A stretch of 64,000 nucleotides of DNA from JAAUUE01 sp943370025. Its GTDB lineage: Bacteria; Cyanobacteriota; Cyanobacteriia; Cyanobacteriales; JAAUUE01. Location: the NCBI GenBank assembly GCA_943370025.1, contig CALRPI020000009.1, positions 28,562 to 92,561 of the forward strand, given 5' to 3'. The notes below the pieces were generated by a model. That model saw nothing but the letters and a program-made list of their open reading frames with translations, ran no database searches and had not been told where the DNA came from. Of the stretch, positions 43,012-51,490 are shown one piece after another (the first letter of the stretch is position 1; each line of letters begins with the position of its first letter). The position numbers and the translations under genes are program-made.

Positions 43012-43057
43012 AGAATGGTTTCTGATAATTAATTAAGCATCCTATAACTGGTATACC

Positions 43058-43570
43058 TTGATGCAAGCACCTAAAGTTGATTCCGAAGCAACAAAGCAAA
43101 TTAATCTCGTCCCCAATCTCTACGCGGCTGATTTCTATGCTTGGACTCAAGCACAAGCGTTGCTGTTGCGTCACCAGCAGTGGAGTCAGCTAGACCTATT
43201 AAATTTAATTGAGGAAATTGAGTCTTTGGGTAAGCAACAACGCCAAGAATTACGAAATCGATTAAGTGTTTTAATCGGTCATCTCCTGAAGTGGCAATAT
43301 CAATCCCAATCCCGCAGCCGGAGTTGGTTGGCAACTATCAAGGTTCAACGCCTAGATACGATCGAACTCCTAGAAGATAATCCTAGCCTCAAATCTGATC
43401 TGGCAGAGATACTGGATAAAGCCTATGAGAGAGCGATCGCCTTAGCCGTCAAAGAAACCAATCTATCTCTCCAAACCTTCCCTAGGGATTATCCCTACAG
43501 CCTAACAGAGATTTTTGACGACAGATTCTATCCCGGTGAACCCAGTGATTTAGTAGCAGAGCTTGGTTGA
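43058..43570 (+). CDS. DUF29 domain-containing protein
   Basis: A 170-aa protein with the DUF29 signature: NLYAADFYAWTQAQALLLRH, LDLLNLIEEIESLGKQQRQE, LIGHLLKWQYQSQSRSRSW and FPRDYPYSLTEIFDDRFYPG. It is helical and soluble. DUF29 proteins are abundant in cyanobacteria and have no known activity; mobility with toxin-like genes is suspected. Divergent from the PlsY/PEP fusion gene (46 bp apart). Confidence 0.9.
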   Translation: MMQAPKVDSEATKQINLVPNLYAADFYAWTQAQALLLRHQQWSQLDLLNLIEEIESLGKQQRQELRNRLSVLIGHLLKWQYQSQSRSRSWLATIKVQRLDTIELLEDNPSLKSDLAEILDKAYERAIALAVKETNLSLQTFPRDYPYSLTEIFDDRFYPGEPSDLVAELG

Positions 43571-43658
43571 TCACTAAGCTTTAGAGCGGAAGATATGTGT
43601 CAAGATATGGTTATGATTTTTCAGAGAGACTAATTTTGACAAAAAGGTGGTGCAACTT

Positions 43659-44936
43659 ATGAAGATTAACCCTCTGACCCTCAGCTTTCCTGATCCGGAG
43701 TCAGAGCGAGAATTTTTGCGGCATTACTTTCGCCTATCGCTGAAACAAGTTAGATTTGCTTTGATCTTAGCCATTGTTGTCTATGTGATTTTAGGAATTG
43801 TGGACTTACAATTTGCTTCAGAAATCCGAGATAAATTATTGCTGATCCGCTATGGAATTGTCCTGCCTGTCTGTATTGCTGTCTTAGGGTTAAGCTTTTC
43901 TGCCTACTTTCGCCAGATCATGCAAATAGCGATCGGTATAGCTATCATCGTGGCTGCGATCGCCGCCCCAGCAGTGGCTATCTTAATCCCAGCTTTGGGA
44001 GTTAATTATATCGGTTTGACTAGTTTGTTGATGTATAACTATACAGCCATCAAACTCAGATTTGTCGCCGCTAGTATTACTGGATTAATGATCTTTTTGA
44101 TATATAATGCCTTAGATTTATTAATTATTAAAACTCCCATTCCTAAGCTAGTAGAGGTGGATTTTTATCTGGCTGCAACCATCTGCGTGGGGATGTTTGC
44201 CTGCTACCAAATGGAATTCTATCTCCGGCAGGATTATATTAGCGATCGCCTCCTAAAAAAAGAACAAGAAAAAGCTGAAGAACTACTCTTGAATGTCCTT
44301 CCTGCCTCCATTGCTGCCCGCCTCAAACAAGGGGATAAAGTAATTGCCGAAAGTTTTCCTGATGTGACTATTTTATTTGCCGATCTCGTTAACTTTACTC
44401 AACTATCTGCCAACATTTCTGCCAAAGAATTAGTAAATATCTTAAACGAAATTTTTTCTGAATTTGATCTTCTTGCTGAGAAGCATGGGCTAGAAAAAAT
44501 TAAAACCATTGGAGATTCCTACATGGTGGTTGGTGGTTTGCCAATTCATCGAGAAGACCATGCCCAAGCTGTTGCTAGTATGGCGCTGGATATGCGGGCA
44601 GCAATTCAGCGGATTAGTAATCTCAGTCACGAACCTCTAAGTATCAGAATTGGCATCAATACAGGACCTGTAGTTGCCGGAGTAATTGGCATCAAGAAAT
44701 TTATTTATGATCTGTGGGGAGATACGGTAAATGTGGCTAGTCGGATGGAATCCCACGGAATTCCGGATCAGATTCATGTCACGGTGGAAACCTATCAAGC
44801 CCTCCAACAGGAATTTACCTTTCAAGAGCGAGATAAAATTCAGGTCAAAGGCAAGGGGGAAATGCAAACCTATCTCCTGTTGAATCGCAAATCTAACGAT
44901 CCTCAATCAGACCTACACCTTGAAATTTTTACCTAA
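43659..44936 (+). CDS. Membrane adenylate cyclase (class III)
   Basis: A 425-aa protein. Five to six hydrophobic segments lie within about residues 28-195. A helix (LLKKEQEKAEELLLNVLPAS) leads to a class III cyclase domain at about 235-405. Metal-binding Asp is in FADLVNF and in IKTIGDSYMVVGG. The substrate-selecting Lys (EKIKTIGD) and Asp (IYDLWGD) are those of adenylate rather than guanylate cyclases, and the transition-state Asn/Arg are in TVNVASRMES. It makes cAMP. I chose the ATG at 43659 with AAGGTGG 8 bp before it over two GTG codons just upstream. Confidence 0.9.
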   Translation: MKINPLTLSFPDPESEREFLRHYFRLSLKQVRFALILAIVVYVILGIVDLQFASEIRDKLLLIRYGIVLPVCIAVLGLSFSAYFRQIMQIAIGIAIIVAAIAAPAVAILIPALGVNYIGLTSLLMYNYTAIKLRFVAASITGLMIFLIYNALDLLIIKTPIPKLVEVDFYLAATICVGMFACYQMEFYLRQDYISDRLLKKEQEKAEELLLNVLPASIAARLKQGDKVIAESFPDVTILFADLVNFTQLSANISAKELVNILNEIFSEFDLLAEKHGLEKIKTIGDSYMVVGGLPIHREDHAQAVASMALDMRAAIQRISNLSHEPLSIRIGINTGPVVAGVIGIKKFIYDLWGDTVNVASRMESHGIPDQIHVTVETYQALQQEFTFQERDKIQVKGKGEMQTYLLLNRKSNDPQSDLHLEIFT

Positions 44937-44969
44937 ATTCACTACAATAAATTGTTAACAAATGTAAAT

Positions 44970-45070
44970 ATAGCGATCCTAAATGGTTTCACCCGCCTTC
45001 GGCGGGTGAAACCATTTACTAGAAGCAAGTTGACTTGGCAACTGTTAGAAAATGATTTAGGACTGCTATA
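44970..45070 (+). repeat. Family B dispersed repeat, copy 4
   Basis: ATAGCGATCCTAAATGG to GATTTAGGACTGCTATA, inner hairpin with loop TTC. Its right half is almost identical to copy 1. It lies 32 bp before the pentapeptide gene. Confidence 0.9.
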
Positions 45071-45102
45071 TGACGTGTCTAAATATTAGGAAGTATAAAT
45101 TA

Positions 45103-45606
45103 ATGAACTTAGGAAAATTAGTAGTTTTATTGACAGCTTTTTGGGTTTTTAATTGCTGGAATTTGATTCCTGCTGCCATGGCAGCCAACCAATATCCTGT
45201 CCCTCCTTCCTATAGCAATGCCCAGCTTCAAAGAAAAGATTTTTCTGGTCAGGTGTTGCAAAAAGCTGAATTTTCTAATGCTAATTTAGAGTTTACTAAT
45301 TTTAGTAATGCAGATATGCGAGGGGCAGTGATTAGTGCTTCTACCCTAACCAAAACCATCTTACACGGGGCGGATTTAACCTATGCCATGATGGATCAGG
45401 TGAATTTTAATGGGGCAGATCTGAGTGATGCAATTTTGGTGGATGCACTTTTGCTTCGCTCTACTTTTAAGGATGTGGATATTACTGGGGCAGATTTTAC
45501 TGATGCGCTGCTAGGACGAGTCCAAGTTCAACAATTATGTCAACAAGCTACGGGAGTAAATTCTAAAACTGGAGTAGCCACTGCCGATTCTTTGGGGTGT
45601 TCATAG
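45103..45606 (+). CDS. Exported pentapeptide-repeat protein
   Basis: A 167-aa protein with a signal peptide (MNLGKLVVLLTAFWVFNCWN to cleavage near AMAANQYP), so it is likely thylakoid-lumenal or periplasmic. Residues about 55-145 hold A(D/N)LxX pentapeptide units: AEFSNANLEFTNFSNADMRG, AVISASTLTKT, GADLTYAMMDQVNFNGADLS. These build a right-handed quadrilateral beta-helix. I chose the ATG at 45103, which has AGGAAG 8 bp upstream, rather than one at 45070 in the family B repeat end. Function unknown. Confidence 0.83.
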   Translation: MNLGKLVVLLTAFWVFNCWNLIPAAMAANQYPVPPSYSNAQLQRKDFSGQVLQKAEFSNANLEFTNFSNADMRGAVISASTLTKTILHGADLTYAMMDQVNFNGADLSDAILVDALLLRSTFKDVDITGADFTDALLGRVQVQQLCQQATGVNSKTGVATADSLGCS

Positions 45607-45675
45607 CAGGACTATTTCATTCTAGGCAAGTATGCCTCAACAAAAATCATCTCAACCCCCTTGGCGGTTACTACA

Positions 45676-45775
45676 TAGCTATCCTAAATGATTTCACCCG
45701 CCGGAGGCGGGTGAAATCATCTGCCAGAAGCAAGTTGACTTAGTAACTGTTCGTAAATGATTTAGGATCGCTATA
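45676..45775 (+). repeat. Family B dispersed repeat, copy 5 (overlaps the rhodanese stop)
   Basis: TAGCTATCCTAAATGATTTC to GATTTAGGATCGCTATA. The inner hairpin is GATTTCACCCGCC / GGCGGGTGAAATC with loop GGA. Its last bases contain the leftward rhodanese stop codon (45771-45773). Confidence 0.88.
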
Positions 45776-46157
45776 TATCAGAAATATTTTTTAAAATGGG
45801 TTGATCCTGCTCTGGGGTAATTGATTGTCGCCAAGCTTGGATACCTCCGGTCAAAACAAGAGATTTTATTCCAGACTTTGCTAACATTTGGGATGATTTA
45901 TTAGAGCGAAAACCTGTTTCACAATAAAGGATCAACGTAGGCGCAGCTTGATTAGGGAAAGTCGATTTTTTTACCAGATCAACAATCACTTTCTCTCCCG
46001 TACCTAGCTCAATATCAGTTATGGGAACTAGAGGACTATTGCCAATATGATCAAGTTTGTATTCTGAGGGCGATCGCACATCCACCAACAACACAGGTTT
46101 CACCTTGCCAGCCACCAACTCTTGCACCGTGATTTGTGGCACTCTCCAACTACTCAT
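45771..46157 (-). CDS. Rhodanese-domain sulfurtransferase
   Basis: A 128-aa single rhodanese domain: VLLVDVRSPSEYKLDHIGNS (CH2A-like) and LILYCETGFRSNKSSQMLAK with the catalytic Cys in YCETGFRS, then GIKSLVLTGGIQAWRQ. It would transfer sulfane sulfur to cyanide or thiols; physiological role unknown. I chose MSSWRVPQ at 46157; an ATG 21 bp upstream would add MALTINI. The last residues (NISDI) and the stop come from the edge of a family B repeat. Confidence 0.88.
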   Translation of the reverse strand: MSSWRVPQITVQELVAGKVKPVLLVDVRSPSEYKLDHIGNSPLVPITDIELGTGEKVIVDLVKKSTFPNQAAPTLILYCETGFRSNKSSQMLAKSGIKSLVLTGGIQAWRQSITPEQDQPILKNISDI

Positions 46158-46193
46158 GATATTTATAGTAAGCGCCATTCTAGTCAGGACGGG

Positions 46194-46234
46194 GACGTTT
46201 TTGAGGGCGCGCTCTGCGCGCCCTCAAAAACGTC
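46194..46234. repeat. Long GC-rich hairpin
   Basis: GACGTTTTTGAGGGCGCGC / GCGCGCCCTCAAAAACGTC, 19-base perfect arms and loop TCT. AGTCAGGACG / CGTCCTAATC outer arms relate it to the inner palindrome of the MITE at 35162. Confidence 0.8.
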
Positions 46235-46253
46235 CTAATCAAATCGGCGACTA

Positions 46254-46388
46254 CTATACTAGGTTAAATTGAGGAATCTTTAACAAGATAATCCCTACTC
46301 CAACTCCTACAATTAAAGCAGCAATTATGGCAATTAACCAACCGGGTAAATATTTTGTAGTTTTTGTTTTCATGGATTTTGATTTCAT
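46254..46388 (-). CDS. Small membrane protein, 44 aa
   Basis: MKSKSMKTKTTKYLPGWLIA continues into a 20-residue hydrophobic segment (IIAALIVGVGVGIILL) and ends KIPQFNLV. Basic N-terminus, one membrane span. CAGGAG lies 8 bp before the ATG, and the ATG overlaps the stop of the sterol-desaturase-like gene (ATGA, 46385-46388), implying coupled translation. No family recognised; possibly a subunit or regulator of the neighbouring enzyme. Confidence 0.7.
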   Translation of the reverse strand: MKSKSMKTKTTKYLPGWLIAIIAALIVGVGVGIILLKIPQFNLV

Positions 46389-47179
46389 GAGTTTTTTCTC
46401 CTGTGCTTAATAATTCTATGATTCTGAAAAGGATAAATTAGTTGTTTCAAGTAGGCGATCGGCATAGGTTCTTGAACTCCGTAGACTTCGGGCGATCGAT
46501 GCTTGGATAGATACCATGTTCCGAATAACCAATCAACACAGGCTAATTGAGCCGCAAAGTTTGTATGGTAAGTTTCTGGGTTTTGACTGTGATGCCAACG
46601 ATGTAATTCAGGAGTGACTAAGATGTAGTTAAGAAATCCAAATTTATAGCCTAGATTACTATGAATAAAAAATGCCATGGTTGCAGAAAACAAGGCATAG
46701 ACAACAAAGAAACCCTCGCTAAATCCTAGTAAATATAAAGGGAAAACCTGAAATATTTTAGTGAAAATCTGATCAAAGGGATGAACTCTCACCGTCACCA
46801 GCCAATCTAGTTCTTTAGCCCCATGATGGATAGCATGAAATCCCCAGAGCCAAGGAATTTGATGGAGCATTCTATGGGCAGTGTAGTAACCTATTTCTCC
46901 TAAGAATATCCCAGAAATCAACTGTAATTCTAAAGATTGCTGCCCGACAAGTCCTGTGATTTCCCTAGGGAGAATACCTTGAACTAATAGAGTATTAACT
47001 AGGAGAAAAATTACCAAGCCACTAGTTTTGCCTATTAAGTTCCCCGTAAAAAAATATATTAAATCTGTTTCCCAACCCCGCCGCCATAAACTTTGTCGCC
47101 TGTGGGAGAATAGTCTTTCCAGAGGAACAAAAACTAGGAATAAAATCAAAAAGCCTTTGATAACTTCAGGAATCATCAT
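46385..47179 (-). CDS. Sterol desaturase/fatty acid hydroxylase family protein
   Basis: A 264-aa membrane di-iron enzyme. Histidine motifs are HRMLHQ (about residue 110), HAIHHGAKELDW (about 122) and ELHRWHHSQ (about 200), with about four hydrophobic helices (8-25, 45-70, 75-95, 150-175). Family members hydroxylate or desaturate lipids, sterols or carotenoids; the bacterial substrate is unclear. It is coupled to a 44-aa membrane protein downstream and begins 3 bp after the pilin-like gene ends, so three genes form an operon. Confidence 0.88.
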   Translation of the reverse strand: MMIPEVIKGFLILFLVFVPLERLFSHRRQSLWRRGWETDLIYFFTGNLIGKTSGLVIFLLVNTLLVQGILPREITGLVGQQSLELQLISGIFLGEIGYYTAHRMLHQIPWLWGFHAIHHGAKELDWLVTVRVHPFDQIFTKIFQVFPLYLLGFSEGFFVVYALFSATMAFFIHSNLGYKFGFLNYILVTPELHRWHHSQNPETYHTNFAAQLACVDWLFGTWYLSKHRSPEVYGVQEPMPIAYLKQLIYPFQNHRIIKHRRKNS

Positions 47180-47182
47180 TTA

Positions 47183-47821
47183 TTAATGACCTAATAGTTT
47201 AGTTCCCTTAGGACAAGATACAGTCCCATTTTGATAAATAGGCATAATATTTGCTAACGGTTGGGGTTGATTAACTTCACAGACAATTGATTGAGTTGTA
47301 GGAGCGCGATCGCTATTGGGAACTGTGCCAACAAAAGTAACTCCCAAATAGCTCTTGAAATCTCGATTTGTACTTTGGGCATAGTTGACTGCAAGTTGAT
47401 TATCAGTTTGTACAAAATACTGATAGTAATCAGCTTTTGGAGATATGCCAATACCCAGTTCTGGAATAGAACTAGCAAACTTATTATTTTCTAAAAAATA
47501 TGCTTGCTGACCTCGCCCAATAATCCCAATATTATTTCTAGCTTCTGCTTGTCTAGCCTTATTCCCACAACCACTCTGAGTAGGTAACAAGATCAGAATG
47601 GCTCCCAGCCCGACAATAAAACTTATTGGCAATCCAATTAATAGAGTCAGCTTAATAATTTTCTTCTTGCTTCGTGGAGATGGAATATCTGCCTGTTCGG
47701 TTGTAAAAGATTTCACCGAGCTAGAGATTTTTCGATCATCTAAAATCTCCTCAGCTAAATCAGCAGGATTGGATACTTTCTCTATGGGTGTTGGTTCTGA
47801 TTTTTGATCTTTTAACTGCAT
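47183..47821 (-). CDS. Type IV pilin-like (G/H family) protein
   Basis: A 212-aa protein. An acidic N-terminal 50 residues precede a basic cluster (SPRSKKKIIK) and one membrane segment at about 54-78 (LTLLIGLPISFIVGLGAILI). The outer part matches the cyanobacterial pilin-like G/H family: ARNNIGIIGRGQQAYFLENN, FASSIPELGIGISP and YYQYFVQTDNQLAVNYAQ. There is no prepilin peptidase site (GFTLxE), so it is an anchored pilin-like protein rather than a processed pilin. It begins the operon that includes the sterol-desaturase-like gene. Confidence 0.82.
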   Translation of the reverse strand: MQLKDQKSEPTPIEKVSNPADLAEEILDDRKISSSVKSFTTEQADIPSPRSKKKIIKLTLLIGLPISFIVGLGAILILLPTQSGCGNKARQAEARNNIGIIGRGQQAYFLENNKFASSIPELGIGISPKADYYQYFVQTDNQLAVNYAQSTNRDFKSYLGVTFVGTVPNSDRAPTTQSIVCEVNQPQPLANIMPIYQNGTVSCPKGTKLLGH

Positions 47822-48129
47822 AGTTTACATACCTTGTTTGGGCTGTCGAGGCAATTAGGGTTATGGATGCCATTGCTATTCATAATATCCTAATCACCAG
47901 ATGAAGGGGAAATTCCTGATAAACTAATTAATATTTACTTCGGCTGGGTGGGAGCCAAAGCGACTCTGAAACCTCAACTACATCCCTGTCATGACTATAA
48001 TGGAGCTTGTAGTAAAATAATCTAAGATTACGATAGAATCACGGCAATCCTATTTTGCCAGAAGCATATCCTTACTTAATTGAACAAATTCTTGATAATA
48101 ATTTCCCTGTTAATAGGGAGGTTTAAATT
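47822..48129. other. 308-bp gap with no recognised feature
   Basis: I see no open frame, dyad or dispersed repeat worth naming. AATAGGGAGG (48112-48121) is the ribosome-binding site of the following Uma2 frame. Confidence 0.5.
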
Positions 48130-48735
48130 ATGTCGATCGCCCTATCAGAGCCAACAGAGATAGTATCCCTAGAGGAGTTTCTTGCTTTGCCAGAAACTAA
48201 GCCTGCCAGTGAATATATGAATGGTGAAATATCTCAAAAACCGATGCCTCAAGGAAAACATAATAAGCTGCAAATCGGATTTGCCAGCCAGATTAATCAA
48301 AAAGGTGAAGCTAGTTGTATTGCTTATGCGTTCACGGAGTTACGTTGTACCTTTGCAGAGCGATCGATCGTGCCAGATATTGCGGTGTTTGCGTGGGAGC
48401 GGATTCCGGTAGATAGTGAGGGCGAGATTATGAACCGGATTACGATTTCCCTTTGAGGAGGCTACGCCAACGCTCCTGATTGGATAATTGAAATCCTTTC
48501 TCCAGACCAATCAATGTTGGAAATTATAGATAAAATTAGTTTTGCGATTAAGCATGGGACTAAGTTGGGCTGGTTGATTGCTCCCCAAGAAAGGAAAGTA
48601 TTGGTATTTCAAGGCGATCGCTTACCGGAAACAAAATTAGGCAATATGCTCCTGCCTATCTTAGATAGTTTCACGAACTGGCAGCTAACCGTAAGTGATT
48701 TATTTAGTTTATTAACCTTTGCTGCCAAAAAGTAG
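48130..48735 (+). pseudogene. Uma2-family gene broken by one in-frame stop
   Basis: The first 108 codons read as Uma2 (SLEEFLALPETKPASEYMNG, EISQKPMPQGKHNKLQIGFA, TELRCTFAERSIVPDIAVFA), then TGA at 48454. Without any shift the same frame continues GGYANAPDWIIEILSPDQSM, FAIKHGTKLGWLIAPQERKV and VFQGDRLPETKL to a normal end. The bases around the stop (TTTGAGGAGGCTACGCCAAC) are foreign to the family and look like a short in-frame insertion. The product would be a truncated nuclease fold, so I treat it as a pseudogene. Confidence 0.82.
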
Positions 48736-48795
48736 AAATGAAAATGTTTCAGTGGCAGAATATTCTCTAAAAAGATAAAGTCATAAGGTAGAATA

Positions 48796-49210
48796 ATGGC
48801 AAGAGATTTGTTTCATGATGCAGTTAAAAATGCCCTAATTAAAGACGGATGGCAGATTACTAGCGATCCATTGTTCTTACAAATAGGAGGTGTTGAAATT
48901 TATGTAGACCTCGGAGCCGAAAAACTAATTGCCGCCGAACGTAATAATGAAAAAATTGCGGTAGAAATTAAAAGCTTTGTCAACCCCTCATCACTAACTG
49001 ACTTTCATCTAGCAGTTGGGCAATTCCTTAACTACCGTGTAGCACTAAAGATAGAAGACCCAGAACGGAAACTGTTTCTGGCTGTTCCAAATATCGCTTA
49101 CAAAACTTTTTTTTCAAAAGGAATTTGCCCATATTGTTATAGCTGAATATAAGTTAGAAGTTTTAGTTTATGACATAGAAAATGAGGTAATTATCACATG
49201 GAAAATCTAG
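48796..49210 (+). pseudogene. xisH: xisH, frameshifted in a T8 run
   Basis: XisH (fdxN element excision controlling factor) reads MARDLFHDAVKNALIKDGWQ, IYVDLGAEKLIAAERNNEKI, AVEIKSFVNPSSLTDFHLAV to KTF. Then a run of eight T (49107-49114) shifts the frame, and translation would stop at 49146. One base less restores QKEFAHIVIAEYKLEVLVYD and NEVIITWKI to TAG at 49210, the normal end and length (137 aa). The restored end overlaps xisI by 13 bp as in other genomes. Either a real inactivation, a slippage-controlled gene, or a sequencing error. Confidence 0.85.
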
Positions 49211-49542
49211 AAAGAATTCATAAGTATCGTATTGTTATCAAGGAAATCCTTAGCCAATATGCTACTTATAAGCCATCCTATGGTGAAATCGAAGTTCAAA
49301 CTCTATTTGATACGGAACATGATCATTATCAGGTTTTGGGTATTGGTTGGAACAAAAAAGAACGAGTTTATTCTTGTTCAATGCACTTAGATATTAAAAA
49401 TGACAAAATCTGGGTTCAACTCAATAATACTGAACTAGATATTGGTCAAGCTTTAGTGGAGATGGGTGTTCCTAAAGAAGATATTGTGATCGGTTTTCAG
49501 CCTGTTTATATTCGGGAAGTCTCAGGATATGCGATCGCTTAA
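49198..49542 (+). CDS. xisI: XisI (fdxN element excision controlling factor)
   Basis: A 114-aa protein matching XisI: RIHKYRIVIKEILSQYATYK, EVQTLFDTEHDHYQVLGIGW, HLDIKNDKIWVQLNNTELDI and LVEMGVPKEDIVIGFQPVY. XisH and XisI are needed for excision of the fdxN element in heterocystous cyanobacteria, but multiple copies occur widely without such elements and their biochemistry is unknown. It overlaps xisH, so they are co-translated. No fdxN or recombinase gene is nearby. Confidence 0.9.
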   Translation: MENLERIHKYRIVIKEILSQYATYKPSYGEIEVQTLFDTEHDHYQVLGIGWNKKERVYSCSMHLDIKNDKIWVQLNNTELDIGQALVEMGVPKEDIVIGFQPVYIREVSGYAIA

Positions 49543-49658
49543 CAGAGGAATTATTTTTACCCTCATTTACACTGCTGCTAGTAAAGAAGGGCAAACAATC
49601 TATACAATTTACAAAATTTTTGGGTTTGGATTGATCTAGGGCGTACTATAGGCAAATT

Positions 49659-49737
49659 CAGCTAGGGGTGTCCGAGTTTCGGGCTGAGAAAAAACCCTAA
49701 GAACCTGAGACTGGGTAATACCAGCGGAGGGAAGCTA
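49659..49737 (+). promoter_or_regulatory. TPP (thi-box) riboswitch
   Basis: The aptamer lies 22 bp upstream of thiC. Conserved parts are AGGGGTGTCC, CGGGCTGAGA, ACCCTAAGAACCTGA, GGGTAATACCAGCG and GAGGGAAGCT. It folds with P1 formed by AGCTA at both ends. Binding of thiamin pyrophosphate would reduce thiC expression, probably by hiding the ribosome-binding region. Confidence 0.95.
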
Positions 49738-49759
49738 TTAATTTGAGGAACCTAAAAAT

Positions 49760-51148
49760 ATGCGTACAGAATGGATCGCTAAACGTCAGGGACAGCCTAA
49801 TGTCTCTCAGATGCACTATGCCCGTCAGGGAGTTGTTACCGAAGAAATGCAGTTTGTGGCAAAACGGGAAAACCTACCTGAATCCTTAATCCGGGATGAA
49901 GTGGCACGGGGCAGAATGATTATCCCTGCCAATATTAATCACCCGAACTTAGAACCCATGGCGATCGGCATCGCCTCCAAATGCAAAGTCAACGCCAATA
50001 TTGGTGCTTCCCCCAACTCTTCTAATCTCCAAGAAGAAGTGGATAAACTCAACCTAGCTGTCAAGTATGGCGCTGACACCGTGATGGATCTTTCCACTGG
50101 CGGCGGCAACTTAGATGAAATCCGCACCGCCATCATCAAAGCCTCCCCGGTTCCCATTGGTACAGTTCCCGTGTATCAAGCATTGGAAAGCGTTCACGGC
50201 ACGATCGAGAACCTGACCGCCGATGATTTCCTGCATATCATCGAAAAGCACGCCCAGCAAGGAGTGGACTACCAAACCATCCATGCGGGAATTTTGATCG
50301 AACACCTGCCCTTGGTGAGAAACCGGATTACGGGGATTGTCTCCCGTGGCGGTGGCATTCTCGCCCGGTGGATGCTGCATCACCACAAGCAAAACCCTCT
50401 CTATACCCACTTTGCCGATATCATCGAGATTTTCAAGCGCTACGATGTTTCCTTTAGCCTCGGCGATTCCCTCCGTCCCGGTTGCCAACACGATGCCTCC
50501 GATGATGCTCAACTAGCAGAACTAAAAACCCTCGGACAATTGACCCGTCGGGCTTGGGAAGATGATATTCAAGTCATGGTGGAAGGTCCCGGTCATGTGC
50601 CGATGGATCAGATTGAGTTTAATGTGAAAAAACAAATGGAAGAATGCTCCGAAGCGCCCTTCTACGTGTTGGGACCTCTAGTGACGGATATTGCCCCCGG
50701 TTATGACCACATTACTTCGGCGATCGGCGCAGCCATGGCGGGTTGGTACGGCACAGCTATGCTTTGCTACGTGACACCGAAGGAACACCTAGGTTTGCCC
50801 AATGCGGAAGATGTGCGAAATGGCTTAATCGCCTACAAGATCGCTGCCCACGCTGCCGATATTGCTCGCCATCGCCCCGGTGCGAGAGACAGAGACGACC
50901 AACTTTCCCATGCTCGCTACAATTTCGACTGGAATAAGCAATTTGAGCTATCCCTCGATCCAGAACGGGCGAAGGAATACCACGATGAAACCCTGCCAGC
51001 GGATATCTACAAAACTGCGGAGTTCTGCTCCATGTGTGGACCCAAGTTCTGCCCCATGCAAACCAAGGTGGATGCCGATGCCTTGACGGAGCTAGAGAAG
51101 TTCCTTGCCAAGGATGGCGTTCCCCAAGCAGTGGCTGGTGTGAAGTAA
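49760..51148 (+). CDS. thiC: Phosphomethylpyrimidine synthase ThiC
   Basis: A 462-aa radical-SAM-like enzyme that converts aminoimidazole ribotide to the pyrimidine (HMP-P) of thiamin. The C-terminal cluster motif CSMCGPKFCPM (about residue 425) binds the [4Fe-4S] centre. Family landmarks are GVVTEEMQFVAKRENLP, NANIGASPNSSNLQEEVDKL, MDLSTGGGNLDEIRTAIIKA, VEGPGHVPMDQIEFNVKKQM and LGPLVTDIAPGYDHITSAIG. The length is normal for cyanobacteria. Controlled by the TPP riboswitch upstream. Monocistronic. Confidence 0.97.
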   Translation: MRTEWIAKRQGQPNVSQMHYARQGVVTEEMQFVAKRENLPESLIRDEVARGRMIIPANINHPNLEPMAIGIASKCKVNANIGASPNSSNLQEEVDKLNLAVKYGADTVMDLSTGGGNLDEIRTAIIKASPVPIGTVPVYQALESVHGTIENLTADDFLHIIEKHAQQGVDYQTIHAGILIEHLPLVRNRITGIVSRGGGILARWMLHHHKQNPLYTHFADIIEIFKRYDVSFSLGDSLRPGCQHDASDDAQLAELKTLGQLTRRAWEDDIQVMVEGPGHVPMDQIEFNVKKQMEECSEAPFYVLGPLVTDIAPGYDHITSAIGAAMAGWYGTAMLCYVTPKEHLGLPNAEDVRNGLIAYKIAAHAADIARHRPGARDRDDQLSHARYNFDWNKQFELSLDPERAKEYHDETLPADIYKTAEFCSMCGPKFCPMQTKVDADALTELEKFLAKDGVPQAVAGVK

Positions 51149-51185
51149 TCTCAAATCAAAAGGGGGTTTCACCCTTTTTTGATTT

Positions 51186-51293
51186 ACAGAAGTTTGAGAG
51201 TGGGCTGAGCGGAGTCGAAGCCCATTCTCAAACCCAACATGGATAGGACTTGCAATATTTATGGTGTGTCTCATTTGAATGCAAAGTGCTGTA
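51186..51293 (+). repeat. Family A dispersed repeat, copy 7
   Basis: ACAGAAGTTTGAGAGTGGGC, cassette GGCTGAGCGGAGTCGAAGCC, right half ending GCAAAGTGCTGTA. It lies 38 bp after thiC in the 51149-51465 gap. Confidence 0.87.
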
Positions 51294-51427
51294 AATCCTT
51301 CAAAAACAAAATTTCGCAGTTTTCCTGATCTGGTCTATCAACCAAGAACAATAGATTGGTAGATGCACCCTGATTGACAAGTCCCCGGTTCCTTTTTGGA
51401 GTTGGGGATATTTTTTTTACACTTATA

Positions 51428-51490
51428 GCCGTCACCAAGCGAGGGTTCCCACAACCTAAATCATCTCAACCCCCTTGGCGATCGCTATAT
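51428..51490. repeat. Family D repeat, copy 1
   Basis: TATAGCCGTCACCAAGCGAG, GGGTTCCCACAACC, AAATCATCTCAACCCCCTTG, then GCGATCGCTATA. A second copy lies at 61495, and end fragments at 10266 and 45645. The right part holds the last codons and stop of the following leftward gene. Confidence 0.65.
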
